Part shown: in pieces, positions 16,101 through 26,072 of the stretch
Numbering within the stretch: position 1 is the stretch's first letter
How the letters are laid out: every line of letters starts with the position of its first letter
NCBI GenBank assembly: GCA_944389615.1
Contig: CALXNA010000006.1
Span: 1-64,000 of the forward strand
Origin: an uncultured Anaerobiospirillum sp.
GTDB taxonomy: Bacteria > Pseudomonadota > Gammaproteobacteria > Enterobacterales > Succinivibrionaceae
Reading direction: 5' to 3'
Length of the DNA stretch: 64,000 nt
Notes under the pieces: model-generated
What the model was told of the DNA's origin: nothing
Seen by the model: only the letters and a program-made list of their open reading frames with translations
The model's database searches: none
Position numbers and translations under genes: made by a program

Positions 16101-19100
16101 TTAGTGATAGAAGATCTGCACTGCGTCCGGGCCTGCGAGGTCGCGCAGCGACTCGACTAAGTCGTCTGACGGTAGGATGCGGTAGGTCTGGTTTTGCAAA
16201 TTGACCTTGATTTGGTCAATGAGCAGGCTCAGCGAACAGCCTTCGTCGACTAAGACCTCATTTTCGTTTTGGTCAAAGTGTCCTTGGTTGCGCTCAAAAT
16301 GCTCCATGCTCGGCTGCTCTAGGCCCGGGAAGTGGTTCTTGGCCGGGACATGGGCCTTCATCAGGTTGGCCTTGATGTCATCAACCTTGAGCAGGTTGCG
16401 TTCGATGATGCTGTTGATGAGCTTGGCGTTCTGCTCGTAGAACGGCCGGGTCAGGCACAGCGTGATGTTGTGCGCGCGCATGCGCCGAATGCGCTCGATG
16501 GTCTGCAGGCGCCGCACGCGCAGCCGTGGGCCTTCGGGGGCATTGAAGTAGGCGATGGTCGCAATCAAGATGAGCGGAGCCTCGCACAATAAGCTCTCAT
16601 CGACGTCAGGGCCCGCCGCGCTTAATTTGCGCTCGTGGTTTTGACGGCGCTCTTCTAAGATCTGGGTATAGGCCTCGGCCTGTGGGCCATAGAGCGGCAC
16701 CGTGACCTGCGAGGTGGCGTCATCTAAGGTCAGGATGTAGAACTTGGCGCCATCGCGCTTGGAGTTGCGGGCATCAGAGCTGATGACCACCCCGGCGACC
16801 GTGGCAATGGTCGGGCGCTCAAAGGAGCCCGGGGTTAAACGGGCCAAGGTTGAGGTGCAGTAGCGCGCCAACTCATGGCGGTAGGCGTTGATCGGGTGTC
16901 CTGAGAGATAGAGTCCTAACATATTCTTCTCTTGGGCGAGGCGATACTTATCCGGCCATGGCGCGCGCAGGTCGTACTCCGGCGTCGTGGCGGTATCGTC
17001 TAAGGCGGCCAAGAGGTCGATCTGGCCGCTTTGCTGGTCTTCGGCCACGGTGTTGGCGTAAGAGATGGCCTTGGCGATGTTGGCATGCATCACCGCACGC
17101 GATGGGCCTAAATGATCGACCGCGCCTGAGAAGATCAAGGACTCAAGGCTCTTCTTGTTGAGACGGTGGGTGCCGACGCGTGCCACCAGATCAAAGAAGT
17201 CTTGGTATGGGCCATCTTTGGTGCGCAGCTCCACCATCTGCGCCACCAGCTCCTCGCCGATACCCTTGATTGCGCCTAAGCCGTAGATGATGGCGCCGTT
17301 TTCATCGACGGTGAAGTCGAAGCGGCCGATGTTGACATCGGGCGGATTGACCTTGATGCCCAAGCGGTTGCATTCGGCGATGTAGGTCACGAGCTTTTCG
17401 ATGCGCTGGCGGTCAGCGGTCATCATCGCGGCCAAGAACTCGGCCGGGTAGTGTACCTTCAGGTACAAGGTCCACCATGCGACCAAAGCGTAAGCGGCCG
17501 AGTGCGACTTGTTGAAGCCGTATTCAGCGAACATCTCCACCTGATCGAAGATCTTCATCGCGATCTCGGTGTCCTTGCCTTTCTTGGCGGCACCTTCCTT
17601 AAAGACCGAGCGCTGGCCCGCCATTTCGGCCGGATTCTTCTTACCCATGGCGCGGCGCAGAATGTCAGCGCCGCCTAGGGAGTACCCGGCGAGCACCTGC
17701 GCGATCTGCATAACCTGCTCTTGGTACACGATAACGCCGTAGGTCGAGTCCAAGATCGGCTTAAGGTCGAGGTCTTGGAAGTCCGGGCTTGGGTAGGAGA
17801 CCTCTTCTTCACCGTGCTTACGCTTGACGAAGTGATCCACCATGCCTGACTTAATTGGGCCTGGGCGATAGAGCGCCACCAAGGCGATCATGTCGTCAAA
17901 GCGGTCAGGACGCATCTGGCCGATGAGCTTACGCATGCCGTCCGATTCCAGCTGGAATACGGCGGTGGTCTCGCCTTGCTGTAGCACGGCAAAGGACTCA
18001 TCGTCGTGGTACGGAATGGCGTGGATATCAACCGGCGGCAGGCCGAGGCGCTTTTGCTTGGCATTGATCATATCCAAGGCGTCTTGGATGATGGTCAAGG
18101 TGGTAAGGCCTAAGAAGTCGAACTTGACGAGGCCGGCGTGCTCAACATCCTTCTTGTCAAACTGGGTGATCGGGTTGCCATCGGAGTCGAGCATCAGCGG
18201 GGTAAACTCTGCGGTTCGGGTTGGGGAGATCACCACACCCGCCGCATGCTTACCGATGATCTTGACCACGCCCTCAAGGCGCATGGCGTAGTGGATCAGC
18301 TCAATGCGCGGCTTATCGTCGTCATTGATCGCGGTGTTGTAGAGCTTGACGAAGTCAGGCGCGGCCGGTTCGCACGGACTGCCCTTCTTATCAAAGCCCA
18401 TTGCGGCTTTAAAGGTCAGGCCCGGTTGGGTCGGCAGCATCTTGGCCACATAGTCTACCGAGCCGTAGGTCATGCCCAAGGCACGGCCCACGTCCTTGAT
18501 CGCCGCCTTCGGCGCCATGGTACCGAAAGCAGCAATCTGCGACACGGCCTCAGTCGTGTAGGTCTCCTTGACGTGCTCAAGCGTCTTTTCGCGGTTGCGC
18601 TGACAGAAGTCAACGTCGAAGTCCGGCATCGAGACACGCTCTGGATTTAAGAAACGCTCAAAGAGCAGGTCAAAGGCCAGCGGGTCAAAGTCCGTGATCT
18701 TGAGGGCGTACGCCACGAGCGAGCCACCGCCCGAGCCACGGCCCGGGCCGACCGGCACGCCATTATCCTTCGACCACTGGATAAACTCCATAACGATGAG
18801 GAAGTAGCCCGGGAAGTCCATCTTGATGATCACATCAAGCTCCACTTCCAAGCGCTGCTCATAGGTCGGGCGCTTAGCCTCGCGCTCCTTAGGGTCAGGA
18901 TAGAGGAAGTTGAGGCGCTCCTCTAAGCCCTCAAACGCCTTTTGGCGCAGGCACTCGGCGGGCGTGAGATTGCCGGTAGGGTAGCGCGGCAGGCGCGCGT
19001 GGTCGAGCTCGAGTTCAACGTTGCAGCGTTCGGCGATGCGGCGCGTGTTGGCCAAGGCCTCGGGCAGATCGTAAAAGAGGGTGCGCATCGCCTCGGGCGA

Positions 19101-20108
19101 CTTTAAGTACTGCTCCTTGGAGTAGCGCCGCGCCATATCAGCATTGCCGCGCTGGATACCGGCCTGAATTGAGACGCGCACGTCATGCACTTGGTAATCG
19201 GACAGGCCGTCCTTGCCGATGGCGTCTTCGCCAAATAAGAAGCAGGTATCGTTGGTCGCGACCGGGCAGATGCCATATTGCACGCACAGCTCCAGCGCCC
19301 CATGCTCAAAGCTCTGTTCGCCCTCACGCCCGGTACGGGTGAGCTCAAGGCAGAAGCGATCGCCGAAGTGCTGAAGGTAAAACTGCACCCGCTCGTGCAA
19401 GTGCTTGCGGTCATTGGCCGCTAGGTAATAGGCGAGGTCGCCGCGGAAGCCATTGAGCACAATCAGGCCCTGACTGTACTGCGCGAGCTCCTCCATCTTG
19501 GTATGGGCATCGAAGGCGCCCGGGTGCGAGCGCAGCCACGCCTCTGAGAGCAGGTCATAGAGGTTTTGCTTGCCCACCCGATCCATGGCTAACACGGTCA
19601 TGCGAAAGGTGCGTGGCTCCTCGCCTTGCTTGACCGGCTCTTCGACCATGAGGTCAGCGCCCATGATGGGCTTGATGCCGCTGGAGCGGCAGGCATTGTA
19701 GAACTTGATGTAGCCGCAGATATTGGTCAGGTCGGTTAAGGCCAGAGCCGGGATCTTGAGCTTGGCCGCCTGCTTGACGATGGCCTCGACGCTCTCTAAG
19801 CCATCTAAGATGGAGTAGTCCGAGTGCAGATGCAGCGGGATGTAGTTTAAGCCCTGCGCGCCGTAGTCATAGTCTAGGCCACCCGGCGCCGTTGCGCCTT
19901 GCGTCGCTGCTGCATTAGGCGCCGTTACGCCTTGCGTTGCCGGGCCTTGCGCCATCTCCGTCGGCGCCACGGTGCCTAGCGCCGTCTCCGCCGCCGCAGG
20001 CGCAGCGCCTAGCCCCACAGGCGCCGCACCCGCCCCCACAGGTGCACCATCCCCCAGCACGGCTGGGGCTTGCCAAGGAAAAGACGGGAACAGGGCGCAT
20101 TTGGGCAT
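16101..20108 (-). CDS. dnaE: DNA polymerase III alpha subunit
   Basis: This is the replicative polymerase subunit. I choose the ATG at 20108, which has GAGG upstream, giving 1335 residues against about 1160 in E. coli. The first 85 residues or so are an Ala/Gly/Pro-rich extension; homology begins at YIPLHLHSDYSILDG, the PHP domain. The palm motif PDFDVDF carries catalytic Asp498 and Asp500, and VKFDFLGL supplies the third Asp. Fingers, beta-binding and OB-fold regions follow with no break I can see. The extension is coded in frame with a good RBS at its head, so it is probably made. argE follows 9 bases downstream. The esterase gene upstream is divergent. Confidence 0.97.
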   Translation of the reverse strand: MPKCALFPSFPWQAPAVLGDGAPVGAGAAPVGLGAAPAAAETALGTVAPTEMAQGPATQGVTAPNAAATQGATAPGGLDYDYGAQGLNYIPLHLHSDYSILDGLESVEAIVKQAAKLKIPALALTDLTNICGYIKFYNACRSSGIKPIMGADLMVEEPVKQGEEPRTFRMTVLAMDRVGKQNLYDLLSEAWLRSHPGAFDAHTKMEELAQYSQGLIVLNGFRGDLAYYLAANDRKHLHERVQFYLQHFGDRFCLELTRTGREGEQSFEHGALELCVQYGICPVATNDTCFLFGEDAIGKDGLSDYQVHDVRVSIQAGIQRGNADMARRYSKEQYLKSPEAMRTLFYDLPEALANTRRIAERCNVELELDHARLPRYPTGNLTPAECLRQKAFEGLEERLNFLYPDPKEREAKRPTYEQRLEVELDVIIKMDFPGYFLIVMEFIQWSKDNGVPVGPGRGSGGGSLVAYALKITDFDPLAFDLLFERFLNPERVSMPDFDVDFCQRNREKTLEHVKETYTTEAVSQIAAFGTMAPKAAIKDVGRALGMTYGSVDYVAKMLPTQPGLTFKAAMGFDKKGSPCEPAAPDFVKLYNTAINDDDKPRIELIHYAMRLEGVVKIIGKHAAGVVISPTRTAEFTPLMLDSDGNPITQFDKKDVEHAGLVKFDFLGLTTLTIIQDALDMINAKQKRLGLPPVDIHAIPYHDDESFAVLQQGETTAVFQLESDGMRKLIGQMRPDRFDDMIALVALYRPGPIKSGMVDHFVKRKHGEEEVSYPSPDFQDLDLKPILDSTYGVIVYQEQVMQIAQVLAGYSLGGADILRRAMGKKNPAEMAGQRSVFKEGAAKKGKDTEIAMKIFDQVEMFAEYGFNKSHSAAYALVAWWTLYLKVHYPAEFLAAMMTADRQRIEKLVTYIAECNRLGIKVNPPDVNIGRFDFTVDENGAIIYGLGAIKGIGEELVAQMVELRTKDGPYQDFFDLVARVGTHRLNKKSLESLIFSGAVDHLGPSRAVMHANIAKAISYANTVAEDQQSGQIDLLAALDDTATTPEYDLRAPWPDKYRLAQEKNMLGLYLSGHPINAYRHELARYCTSTLARLTPGSFERPTIATVAGVVISSDARNSKRDGAKFYILTLDDATSQVTVPLYGPQAEAYTQILEERRQNHERKLSAAGPDVDESLLCEAPLILIATIAYFNAPEGPRLRVRRLQTIERIRRMRAHNITLCLTRPFYEQNAKLINSIIERNLLKVDDIKANLMKAHVPAKNHFPGLEQPSMEHFERNQGHFDQNENEVLVDEGCSLSLLIDQIKVNLQNQTYRILPSDDLVESLRDLAGPDAVQIFYH

Positions 20109-20216
20109 AGGACACCTCACTGAAACTGGAGCCTAAATTATAGCAAGGCCCTTGTCTTTGATCCCTGAGCTTCCTATGCTGAGCACCATCAAACGACTGA
20201 CAGCAAGGAGAGGAAA

Positions 20217-21101
20217 ATGACCCCTGAGGAGCAAGAGTTTTTTGCCGCCAAGCACGAGTGGATGCTCACGGCCGTGCCGGCCGATGGCACGGTCGCGCTC
20301 AGCGATGGACGCAAGTTGGATCTGTTCTTAGCCGACCCGCAGGCGGTGCGTCCCGACGATCCCAAGTATCTGGTCGTGGTGCTGCCCGGGGGCGGCTATG
20401 AGTTTTGCTCTTTTAGCGAAGACCACATTGTCGGGCGCTTCTTTGCGCGCGCAGGTCTCACTGCGCTCACGCTCGACTACCCGACGCGCTGGTACGAAGA
20501 GGCGCTCTCAAGCGGTGCGGGCGTGGGGCGGGCAGCACTGCATGCCGTGGCTTCGGTCATCAAGGAGTTGCGCACGCGCCCTGAGCTCGGTTTTAGTGAC
20601 CATAAGATCATCGTCTGCGGCTTCTCAGCCGGTGGCCACTTGGCCGCGAGCATGGCCACGCTCTATGGGAGCGAGGAGCTCAAGGATTTAGGCGTGGCCG
20701 CGCATGTCTTGCGCCCTGATGGCGCCATTTTGAGCTATCCGGTCATCAGCGCCGACCCAGCCTTGGCCCATGAGGTCACCTTTAGCTGCTTTACCGGCAG
20801 CAGCGACCGCAAGTGCTGGGAGCGCTACTCGTGTGAGCGCAATGTCACCGCCGACACGCCGCCACTGTTTATTTGGCACACCGCCACCGATCAAAGCGTG
20901 CCGGTGGGCAATGCCTTAGCCATGGCGCAGGCCATGTGGCAGCACGGCAATGTCTGCGAGCTCCATGTCTTAGCCCGTGGCGCTCACGGCGCCAGCCTCG
21001 CCTGTGATGAGATCGATCCAGGCGTCTTCAGCCACACCGATGCCTATCTGGCCCAGTGGTTTGAGCAGGCCGTGACCTTTGTGCGCACCTTCGTGCGCTA
21101 A
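20217..21101 (+). CDS. Alpha/beta-hydrolase, acetyl-esterase-like
   Basis: The 294-residue cytoplasmic protein has an alpha/beta-hydrolase fold. It shows VVLPGGGYEF (54-63), the oxyanion loop type used by carbohydrate acetyl esterases and BD-FAE proteins; GFSAGGHLA with nucleophile Ser137; Asp225 in HTATDQSVPV; and His257 in RGAHGAS, completing a triad. No signal peptide is present, so it would act on imported, short acetylated sugars or similar small esters. The ATG is preceded by AAGGAGAGG. It is divergent from dnaE and appears to be a single-gene unit. The exact substrate cannot be read from sequence. Confidence 0.85.
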   Translation: MTPEEQEFFAAKHEWMLTAVPADGTVALSDGRKLDLFLADPQAVRPDDPKYLVVVLPGGGYEFCSFSEDHIVGRFFARAGLTALTLDYPTRWYEEALSSGAGVGRAALHAVASVIKELRTRPELGFSDHKIIVCGFSAGGHLAASMATLYGSEELKDLGVAAHVLRPDGAILSYPVISADPALAHEVTFSCFTGSSDRKCWERYSCERNVTADTPPLFIWHTATDQSVPVGNALAMAQAMWQHGNVCELHVLARGAHGASLACDEIDPGVFSHTDAYLAQWFEQAVTFVRTFVR

Positions 21102-21183
21102 CCCCGTCCACCCGGGGCGGCACATCGCTATAACCAACCAGCTCCGCCTTGACTGCAGTGCGTTGGGGCGGTGACGGCTCAGG

Positions 21184-21341
21184 AAATTCTTGTATCAGTC
21201 CGCCTCCGACCGCAGAGTTGCGGAACGCGTGGGTGGCCAGCAACGGTGATACCTGAATTTGGTAATTTCTTGTATCGGGAGCCCGTGCGCTCAGGGCCAA
21301 GCAGCGCATAAACATCGTCTTGGCGGCTGATACCAGAATTT
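21184..21341. repeat. Two 80-bp-spaced inverted-repeat units (four copies of one motif)
   Basis: The motif AAATTCTTGTATCAG occurs at 21184-21198 (plus). Close relatives lie at 21247-21260 (minus, TGATACCTGAATTT), 21264-21277 (plus, AATTTCTTGTATCG) and 21327-21341 (minus, CTGATACCAGAATTT). Plus and minus copies are 63 bases apart in both pairs, and the pairs are 80 bases apart. The loops between arms are not similar. The outer arms match at 14 of 15 positions. This could be a BIME/REP-like or MITE-like element. Confidence 0.75.
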
Positions 21342-21435
21342 AGCGCAGCGGCCTTTGGCCCTTAGAGACCGTACTGAGTGGTCGGCGTGCAGCCGCCACC
21401 GAGGGGCGCGGGCGGTAGCGCGCGCTGCGGGCATG

Positions 21436-21465
21436 AAAAAGGGGCCACGGTGTGGCCCCCTTTTT
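21436..21465. terminator. Rho-independent terminator of pgi, bidirectional
   Basis: GGGGCCAC and GTGGCCCC form an 8-bp GC-rich stem with a GG/T loop, flanked by AAAAA and TTTTT, so it would work on both strands. It lies 25 bases past the pgi stop. Confidence 0.9.
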
Positions 21466-21490
21466 CATGGAGTCGGTTGACTCGGCGTGC

Positions 21491-23143
21491 TTACTTGAGC
21501 TTCTTGTAAGCGTTGATCAGACCATTGGTCGAAGAGTCGTGCGAGGAGATGGTCTCGTCGTTTTCGAGCTCTGGGATGATCTTTAAGGCCAGCTGCTTGC
21601 CTAACTCCACACCCCATTGATCGAAGGTGAAGATGTTCCAGATGGCGCCTTGGACGAAGATCTTGTGCTCGTAGAGGGCGACCAACATACCTAAGGTACG
21701 TGGGGTGATCTCCTTGACCAAGATCGAGTTGGTTGGGCGGTTGCCCTCGAAGACCTTGAATGGGACGACGTCCTTGACCTGCTCTAAGGTCTTGCCCTTA
21801 GCTAAGAACTCGGCCTCGACCTCTTCCTTGGTCTTGCCAAAGGCTAAGGCTTCGGTTTGGGCGAAGAAGTTCGATAAGAGCTTGACGTGGTGGTCGCCAA
21901 TTGGGTTGTGGGTGCGGGCGGGAGCGATGAAATCGCAAGGGATGATCTTGGTGCCTTGGTGGATTAACTGATAGAAGGCATGCTGACCATTGGTGCCTGG
22001 CTCACCCCAGATGATTGGGCCGGTCTCGTAGGTGACCTTGTGGCCATCGCGGTCGACACTCTTACCGTTGGACTCCATATTGCCTTGCTGGAAGTAGGCC
22101 GGGAAGCGGTACATGTACTGGTCGTAAGGCAGGATGGCCTCGGTGGCGAAGTGGTAGAAGTTGTTGTACCAAATGCCGATCAAGGCTAAGAGTACTGGGA
22201 GGTTGTGGGCAAAGTCAGCGCTCTTGAAGTGGCAGTCCATCTCGTAGCCGCCCTTTAAGAACTGCTCGAAGTGGTCGTAGCCACAAGCTAAGGCGATGGA
22301 CAAGCCAATGGCCGACCACGAGGAGTAGCGGCCGCCGACCCAGTCCCAGAACTCGAACATATTGTCGGTGTCGATGCCAAACTCGCTGACGCCCTTGGCG
22401 TTGGTCGACAAGGCTACGAAGTGCTTAGCGACATGCTTAATGTCACCGGCGCTCTTTAAGAACCAGTCACGAGCTGTGTGGGCATTGGTCATGGTCTCTA
22501 AGGTGGTGAAGGTCTTAGAGGCAATCAAGAACAAGGTGGTCTCAGGGTTGAGCTTCTTTAAGGTCTCAGCGATCTGAGTGCCATCGATGTTGGAGACGAA
22601 GTGGCTCTTTAAGTGGTTGTGGTATGGGGTTAAGGCCTCGGTGATCATGCATGGGCCTAAGTCCGAGCCACCGATACCGATGTTGACAACGTCGGTGATT
22701 GGCTTGCCGGTGTAGCCCTTCCACTCGCCGGAGATGACGCGCTCGCAGAAGCTCTTCATCTTGGCTAAGACCGCCTGCACATCCTTCATGACGTCGGCGC
22801 CGTCTAACATGACCGGCTCACCGGAGAAGTTACGTAAGGCGGTGTGCAGCACAGCGCGATCTTCGGTGCGGTTGATCTTGTCGCCGCGGAACATGGCCGC
22901 AATGTCACCCTTGACGTCACATTCGTTAGCTAAATCAAGGAGTAAGGACAGGGTCTTCTGATCAATCAGGTTCTTGGAATAGTCAACTACGATGTCGCCA
23001 TTGCCAACACTTAAGGAAAATTCCTCAAAGCGCTTAGGATCGGCGGCAAACAGCTCCTTTAAGGTACGCCCCTTGGTCTGAGCAAAATGCTCCTCAAGTG
23101 CCTGCCAAGCCTTGGTAGTGGTTGGATTGACGTTCTTTAGCAT
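21491..23143 (-). CDS. pgi: Glucose-6-phosphate isomerase
   Basis: Pgi interconverts glucose-6-phosphate and fructose-6-phosphate in glycolysis and gluconeogenesis. I choose the ATG at 23143 (RBS AGGAG, 6 bases away), giving 550 residues, essentially the E. coli length of 549; the upstream open frame is not part of the protein. The sequence is E. coli-like throughout: [16 protein letters not shown] at the start, GIGGSDLGP for phosphate binding, [15 protein letters not shown] with the catalytic Glu and nearby region, and a C-terminal [10 protein letters not shown] terminator follows directly. It is probably monocistronic, since the next upstream gene ends 272 bases away. Confidence 0.98.
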   Translation of the reverse strand: MLKNVNPTTTKAWQALEEHFAQTKGRTLKELFAADPKRFEEFSLSVGNGDIVVDYSKNLIDQKTLSLLLDLANECDVKGDIAAMFRGDKINRTEDRAVLHTALRNFSGEPVMLDGADVMKDVQAVLAKMKSFCERVISGEWKGYTGKPITDVVNIGIGGSDLGPCMITEALTPYHNHLKSHFVSNIDGTQIAETLKKLNPETTLFLIASKTFTTLETMTNAHTARDWFLKSAGDIKHVAKHFVALSTNAKGVSEFGIDTDNMFEFWDWVGGRYSSWSAIGLSIALACGYDHFEQFLKGGYEMDCHFKSADFAHNLPVLLALIGIWYNNFYHFATEAILPYDQYMYRFPAYFQQGNMESNGKSVDRDGHKVTYETGPIIWGEPGTNGQHAFYQLIHQGTKIIPCDFIAPARTHNPIGDHHVKLLSNFFAQTEALAFGKTKEEVEAEFLAKGKTLEQVKDVVPFKVFEGNRPTNSILVKEITPRTLGMLVALYEHKIFVQGAIWNIFTFDQWGVELGKQLALKIIPELENDETISSHDSSTNGLINAYKKLK

Positions 23144-23415
23144 GACATCTCCTCTCATCAAGCTAAGGTGCAAAGACGCAAGAACTAAGGCGCCGGACGG
23201 CAGCCTTGCAATTAAATCCTTACTATAGCGCGTTTTGTAGAACGCGCCAAAAGCAAGGGCCTCATGGCGCGCCGAAGATCCCACTTTTGGCCCATGCTCT
23301 TGCGGGCCGCGCCGCTTTGGCGACGCTATCTCCTCAGATAGATACATCGCCCGCCCCGCGTCATGGGGGCGGGCGCGGACGCTGGGACAGCGGCGAGTGC
23401 TGGGCGTCGCGGCGC

Positions 23416-25740
23416 TTAGTCATCAAAGTAAGTGACAAATGGCACCAAGAAGGTGGTCGCGTGCGGCATTGGCGCTAACTGCTGCTCAAGGTTGCGCCAA
23501 TCAGGCTGCGCAATGCGCACATACTGTGGTAGCTGCGCTGCGGCCGCGTCGGCGTTGACTTGGTCATAGAGCTCTTGATCAAAGGTGAGGGCTGGAAGAT
23601 CATAGGTGCCGAGTGTGCCATCGTGCAGCAGGGCCGCCGTGACCTGTAAGCTGCTGGACCAGCCTGCGGCGTGCAATTGCGCCACTTGCTCAGGATCAGT
23701 GCTGGCCACAATGGCTCTATGCTTGAGGCCGTACTGTTCATCTAAGGCCGTGAGCTCGGCCAAGGTCGCGGCGAAGTGGGCGCGAGCGCTGGCGCTGAGG
23801 TCAAGATAGAGATTGCTTGCGCTGTGCTGCAGGGCGTCACGCAAGGTCACAGTGTCCGGCTGACATTCGTTTTGACTCAGGCAGAGCCCAAACTCCTTGT
23901 CATAGGAGAGGTCGACCGCCGCTTGGGTTACGCCCAAGGACTGCACTAAGCTCAGCTTCTTGGCGGCATTGCAATGTAGGATGGCAAGCTTATCTCCCAG
24001 CTGCTTTGCGTAGCGCCAGAGCTGATAGTCAGGGTCAGCCATGCTGTTCTGGCCGTCCGGCATGCGCGCATCGTCCCACGTCAGCGGCTGAAAGTCCGGG
24101 TGCGCCAGCGACAGCTCGGGGCGATAGGCCTCACTGCGCACGTCCATCAGATCGAGGATCAGGTCGTAGATGCGGTCGTTGACAAAGAACTCATCGCGGC
24201 GCGCGCGCAGACGCTCGACCTTCTCGCGATAGCGCGCGGCGTACTGCTCTGAGAAAGTAAAGAACATCGGGATGTGGGTCATGCCAGGATGATAGAGCGT
24301 GTAGATGTGCCCGTATGGGGGCTGGTCGGCATGATCTGAGAAGAAGAGCAGGCCCATGAAGTTAGGATGGGCGCGCGCCGCGGCAATGAGCTCGGAGAGC
24401 ACGTAGTCGTTGTAGTAGGTGGCGTTGAGGTAAAAGGAAAGCTCCGGGGCATGGGCGGTAGCGAGCGCGCCGATTTGGCCGTGGGTGAGCTCGTCGGGGA
24501 TAAAGCGGGCATACTCTTGCGGGTAGCGCTGCTCATAGAGGCCGTGGGTGCCCATGAGATGGACTACGAGCAAGTGGTTGGCCTTAGGGTCAAGGCCTTG
24601 CAGCAGCTGCTGAAACTCAGGCAGCAGCACGCCATCGAGCTTAGGCCGCTCGTAGTCGTATTCGGTCATGAACTTGGTCCCGTCAAAGGTGCGGGCCAGC
24701 ATGGTGGTATCGATATCGCTGATCCCCTTGGCGTTCTGGTTGCTGAGCCAAAAGCTCTTGATCTGCGCGCCCTTGAGCACGGCGGAGAGGGGAGTGTAGT
24801 CCGGCGTTACGATTTGGGCCAGATTAGCCGATTGGGTGGTGCCCATCAGTTGGTTGGAGAGGGCATAGGCTAAGGCCGGTACGGTGTGGGTAAAGCAGGA
24901 GTGGGCTTGGGTGAAGATGATGCTCTGCTCGGGCGTGAGGCTTGCCTCAAGCTGTGGCGTGGTGGCAAAGAGCGGGTGGTAGAGGCCCATGTAGTCGCGG
25001 TTTTGGCTTTCGCCGATGACGAGCACGTAGAGCTCGCCTTGCTGTTCTTTGTGTGCTGGTACGACTTTGGCGGCCATCGGCTTGACCGAGGTGACGTAAT
25101 CGATGGAGTGTTGTACCTCACGCATGAAGCGTAGAGAGTACTTGATGAGGGTCAGCTCTTCGCAGCAAATCACCGTGCCTAAGAGGCACAAGACCAAGCC
25201 GCCGGTGGTGAGATAGCGGGAACGGCGGGTAGGCCTAATTCCTAAATGGGGGGGGGGGGTGGTATTAGGTTTTAATTTTATTTTAGAAACTAATTGCCGG
25301 GCGCGCAGCTCCATGAGGTAGCCGCCGAGCAAGGTAATGAGTAGGGTTACGACAAACGAGGCGATGCTCCACGGGGAGATCATGAACTCGCGCACGAAGC
25401 TCAGGGCTTCGTGGAAGTTGGTCTGCATGAGCGCGCCGATGTCGTAAAACGACATATGGATGTCTAAGGCAAAGTAGTACTCAAACAAGACGCAGGTGAG
25501 CGCCAGCAAGAGCGCCAAGAGCAAGGCCCACAGGCGCATCAGCTTAAAGTAGCGCAGGCGCCCCAGCAGCGCCAATGCTCCCCAGCCAAAGACCATGGCC
25601 AAGGTGGGTACCACAAAGTCTTTGGCGATATAGCGGCCACTGATGTAGGCCTGCCACCAGATGAAGAGGGCGCTGGTCAGGATGATAATCAGTGCCAGCG
25701 CCCAGCGCGGGGCGCGACGCGGTCGGAACGAAAAGCCCAT
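23416..25740 (-). CDS. Phase-variable phosphoethanolamine-transferase-like protein, ON, with a degenerate diesterase-like C-terminal domain
   Basis: The protein has 774 residues. Five membrane segments (about 13-35, 43-60, 66-92, 123-143, 177-195) precede a periplasmic sulfatase-fold domain (about 235-540) of the EptA/CptA type: VIGESQNRD (metal Glu244), [10 protein letters not shown] (nucleophile Thr286), HLMGTHG (His394) and FFSDHAD (Asp469, His470). These enzymes move phosphoethanolamine from phosphatidylethanolamine onto lipid A or core sugars. Residues about 575-774 resemble a glycerophosphodiesterase-like barrel ([23 protein letters not shown]) with its key residues missing. A C12 tract encodes TPPPH at 161-165, between TM4 and TM5. 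With 12 C the frame is open; 11 or 13 would hit a stop within a few codons. A truncated form would lose TM5 and the catalytic domain. Confidence 0.85.
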   Translation of the reverse strand: MGFSFRPRRAPRWALALIIILTSALFIWWQAYISGRYIAKDFVVPTLAMVFGWGALALLGRLRYFKLMRLWALLLALLLALTCVLFEYYFALDIHMSFYDIGALMQTNFHEALSFVREFMISPWSIASFVVTLLITLLGGYLMELRARQLVSKIKLKPNTTPPPHLGIRPTRRSRYLTTGGLVLCLLGTVICCEELTLIKYSLRFMREVQHSIDYVTSVKPMAAKVVPAHKEQQGELYVLVIGESQNRDYMGLYHPLFATTPQLEASLTPEQSIIFTQAHSCFTHTVPALAYALSNQLMGTTQSANLAQIVTPDYTPLSAVLKGAQIKSFWLSNQNAKGISDIDTTMLARTFDGTKFMTEYDYERPKLDGVLLPEFQQLLQGLDPKANHLLVVHLMGTHGLYEQRYPQEYARFIPDELTHGQIGALATAHAPELSFYLNATYYNDYVLSELIAAARAHPNFMGLLFFSDHADQPPYGHIYTLYHPGMTHIPMFFTFSEQYAARYREKVERLRARRDEFFVNDRIYDLILDLMDVRSEAYRPELSLAHPDFQPLTWDDARMPDGQNSMADPDYQLWRYAKQLGDKLAILHCNAAKKLSLVQSLGVTQAAVDLSYDKEFGLCLSQNECQPDTVTLRDALQHSASNLYLDLSASARAHFAATLAELTALDEQYGLKHRAIVASTDPEQVAQLHAAGWSSSLQVTAALLHDGTLGTYDLPALTFDQELYDQVNADAAAAQLPQYVRIAQPDWRNLEQQLAPMPHATTFLVPFVTYFDD
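25248..25259. repeat. Poly-G tract (12 bases), phase-variation switch in the ON gene
   Basis: Twelve consecutive G on the plus strand (C12 in the coding strand) lie inside the open frame of the transferase-like gene. A homopolymer of this length in coding DNA slips readily during replication. The current length keeps the frame; one base more or fewer brings in a TAG within about five codons. Confidence 0.9.
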
Positions 25741-26072
25741 AGGATACTCGGCATGTCATAAAGCGATCTCTCCGCTGGGCCAATCAGCGTGGCCGCCCTT
25801 TTCTGGCTGCCGCCCGATTGGGGCAGCATGGCCCCCATCGGGTCAGCCTTCCTCTCGGGTTGGCATATGGCCAAGGGGGAGCATGGCACTCCCCATCGGG
25901 GCGGGGTGCCCTGTGCTGCTTTGCTGCAGGCCAGCGGTACTTGACTTGAGGCCAAGCCGTAAAGCCAGCATTCAAGCCAGCCCGCCAGACTAACGCAAAA
26001 GGACACCAACAGCAACTAGCTGGCTTCGATCAAATGGATCGCATTATGTATCGCATCTCAACTGGGCTGGGC
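25741..26072. other. Intergenic region between the two tandem transferase-like genes
   Basis: These 332 bases have no convincing gene. An imperfect direct repeat (GCATGGC then CCCATCGG, near 25827-25840 and 25881-25897) is the only structure I see. The two flanking genes point the same way, so a promoter for the downstream gene or a shared transcript are both possible. Confidence 0.4.

Larger units (their letters stand above)
21102..21490. other. Intergenic region with repeat cluster and terminator
   Basis: This 389-base gap between convergent genes holds four copies of a 15-base motif arranged as two inverted pairs, then a strong hairpin terminator. No gene is visible in it. Confidence 0.6.

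Noticed and set aside
23144..23347. Upstream extension of the pgi frame
   Set aside because: The ATG at 23143 has AGGAG and gives almost exactly the E. coli length.
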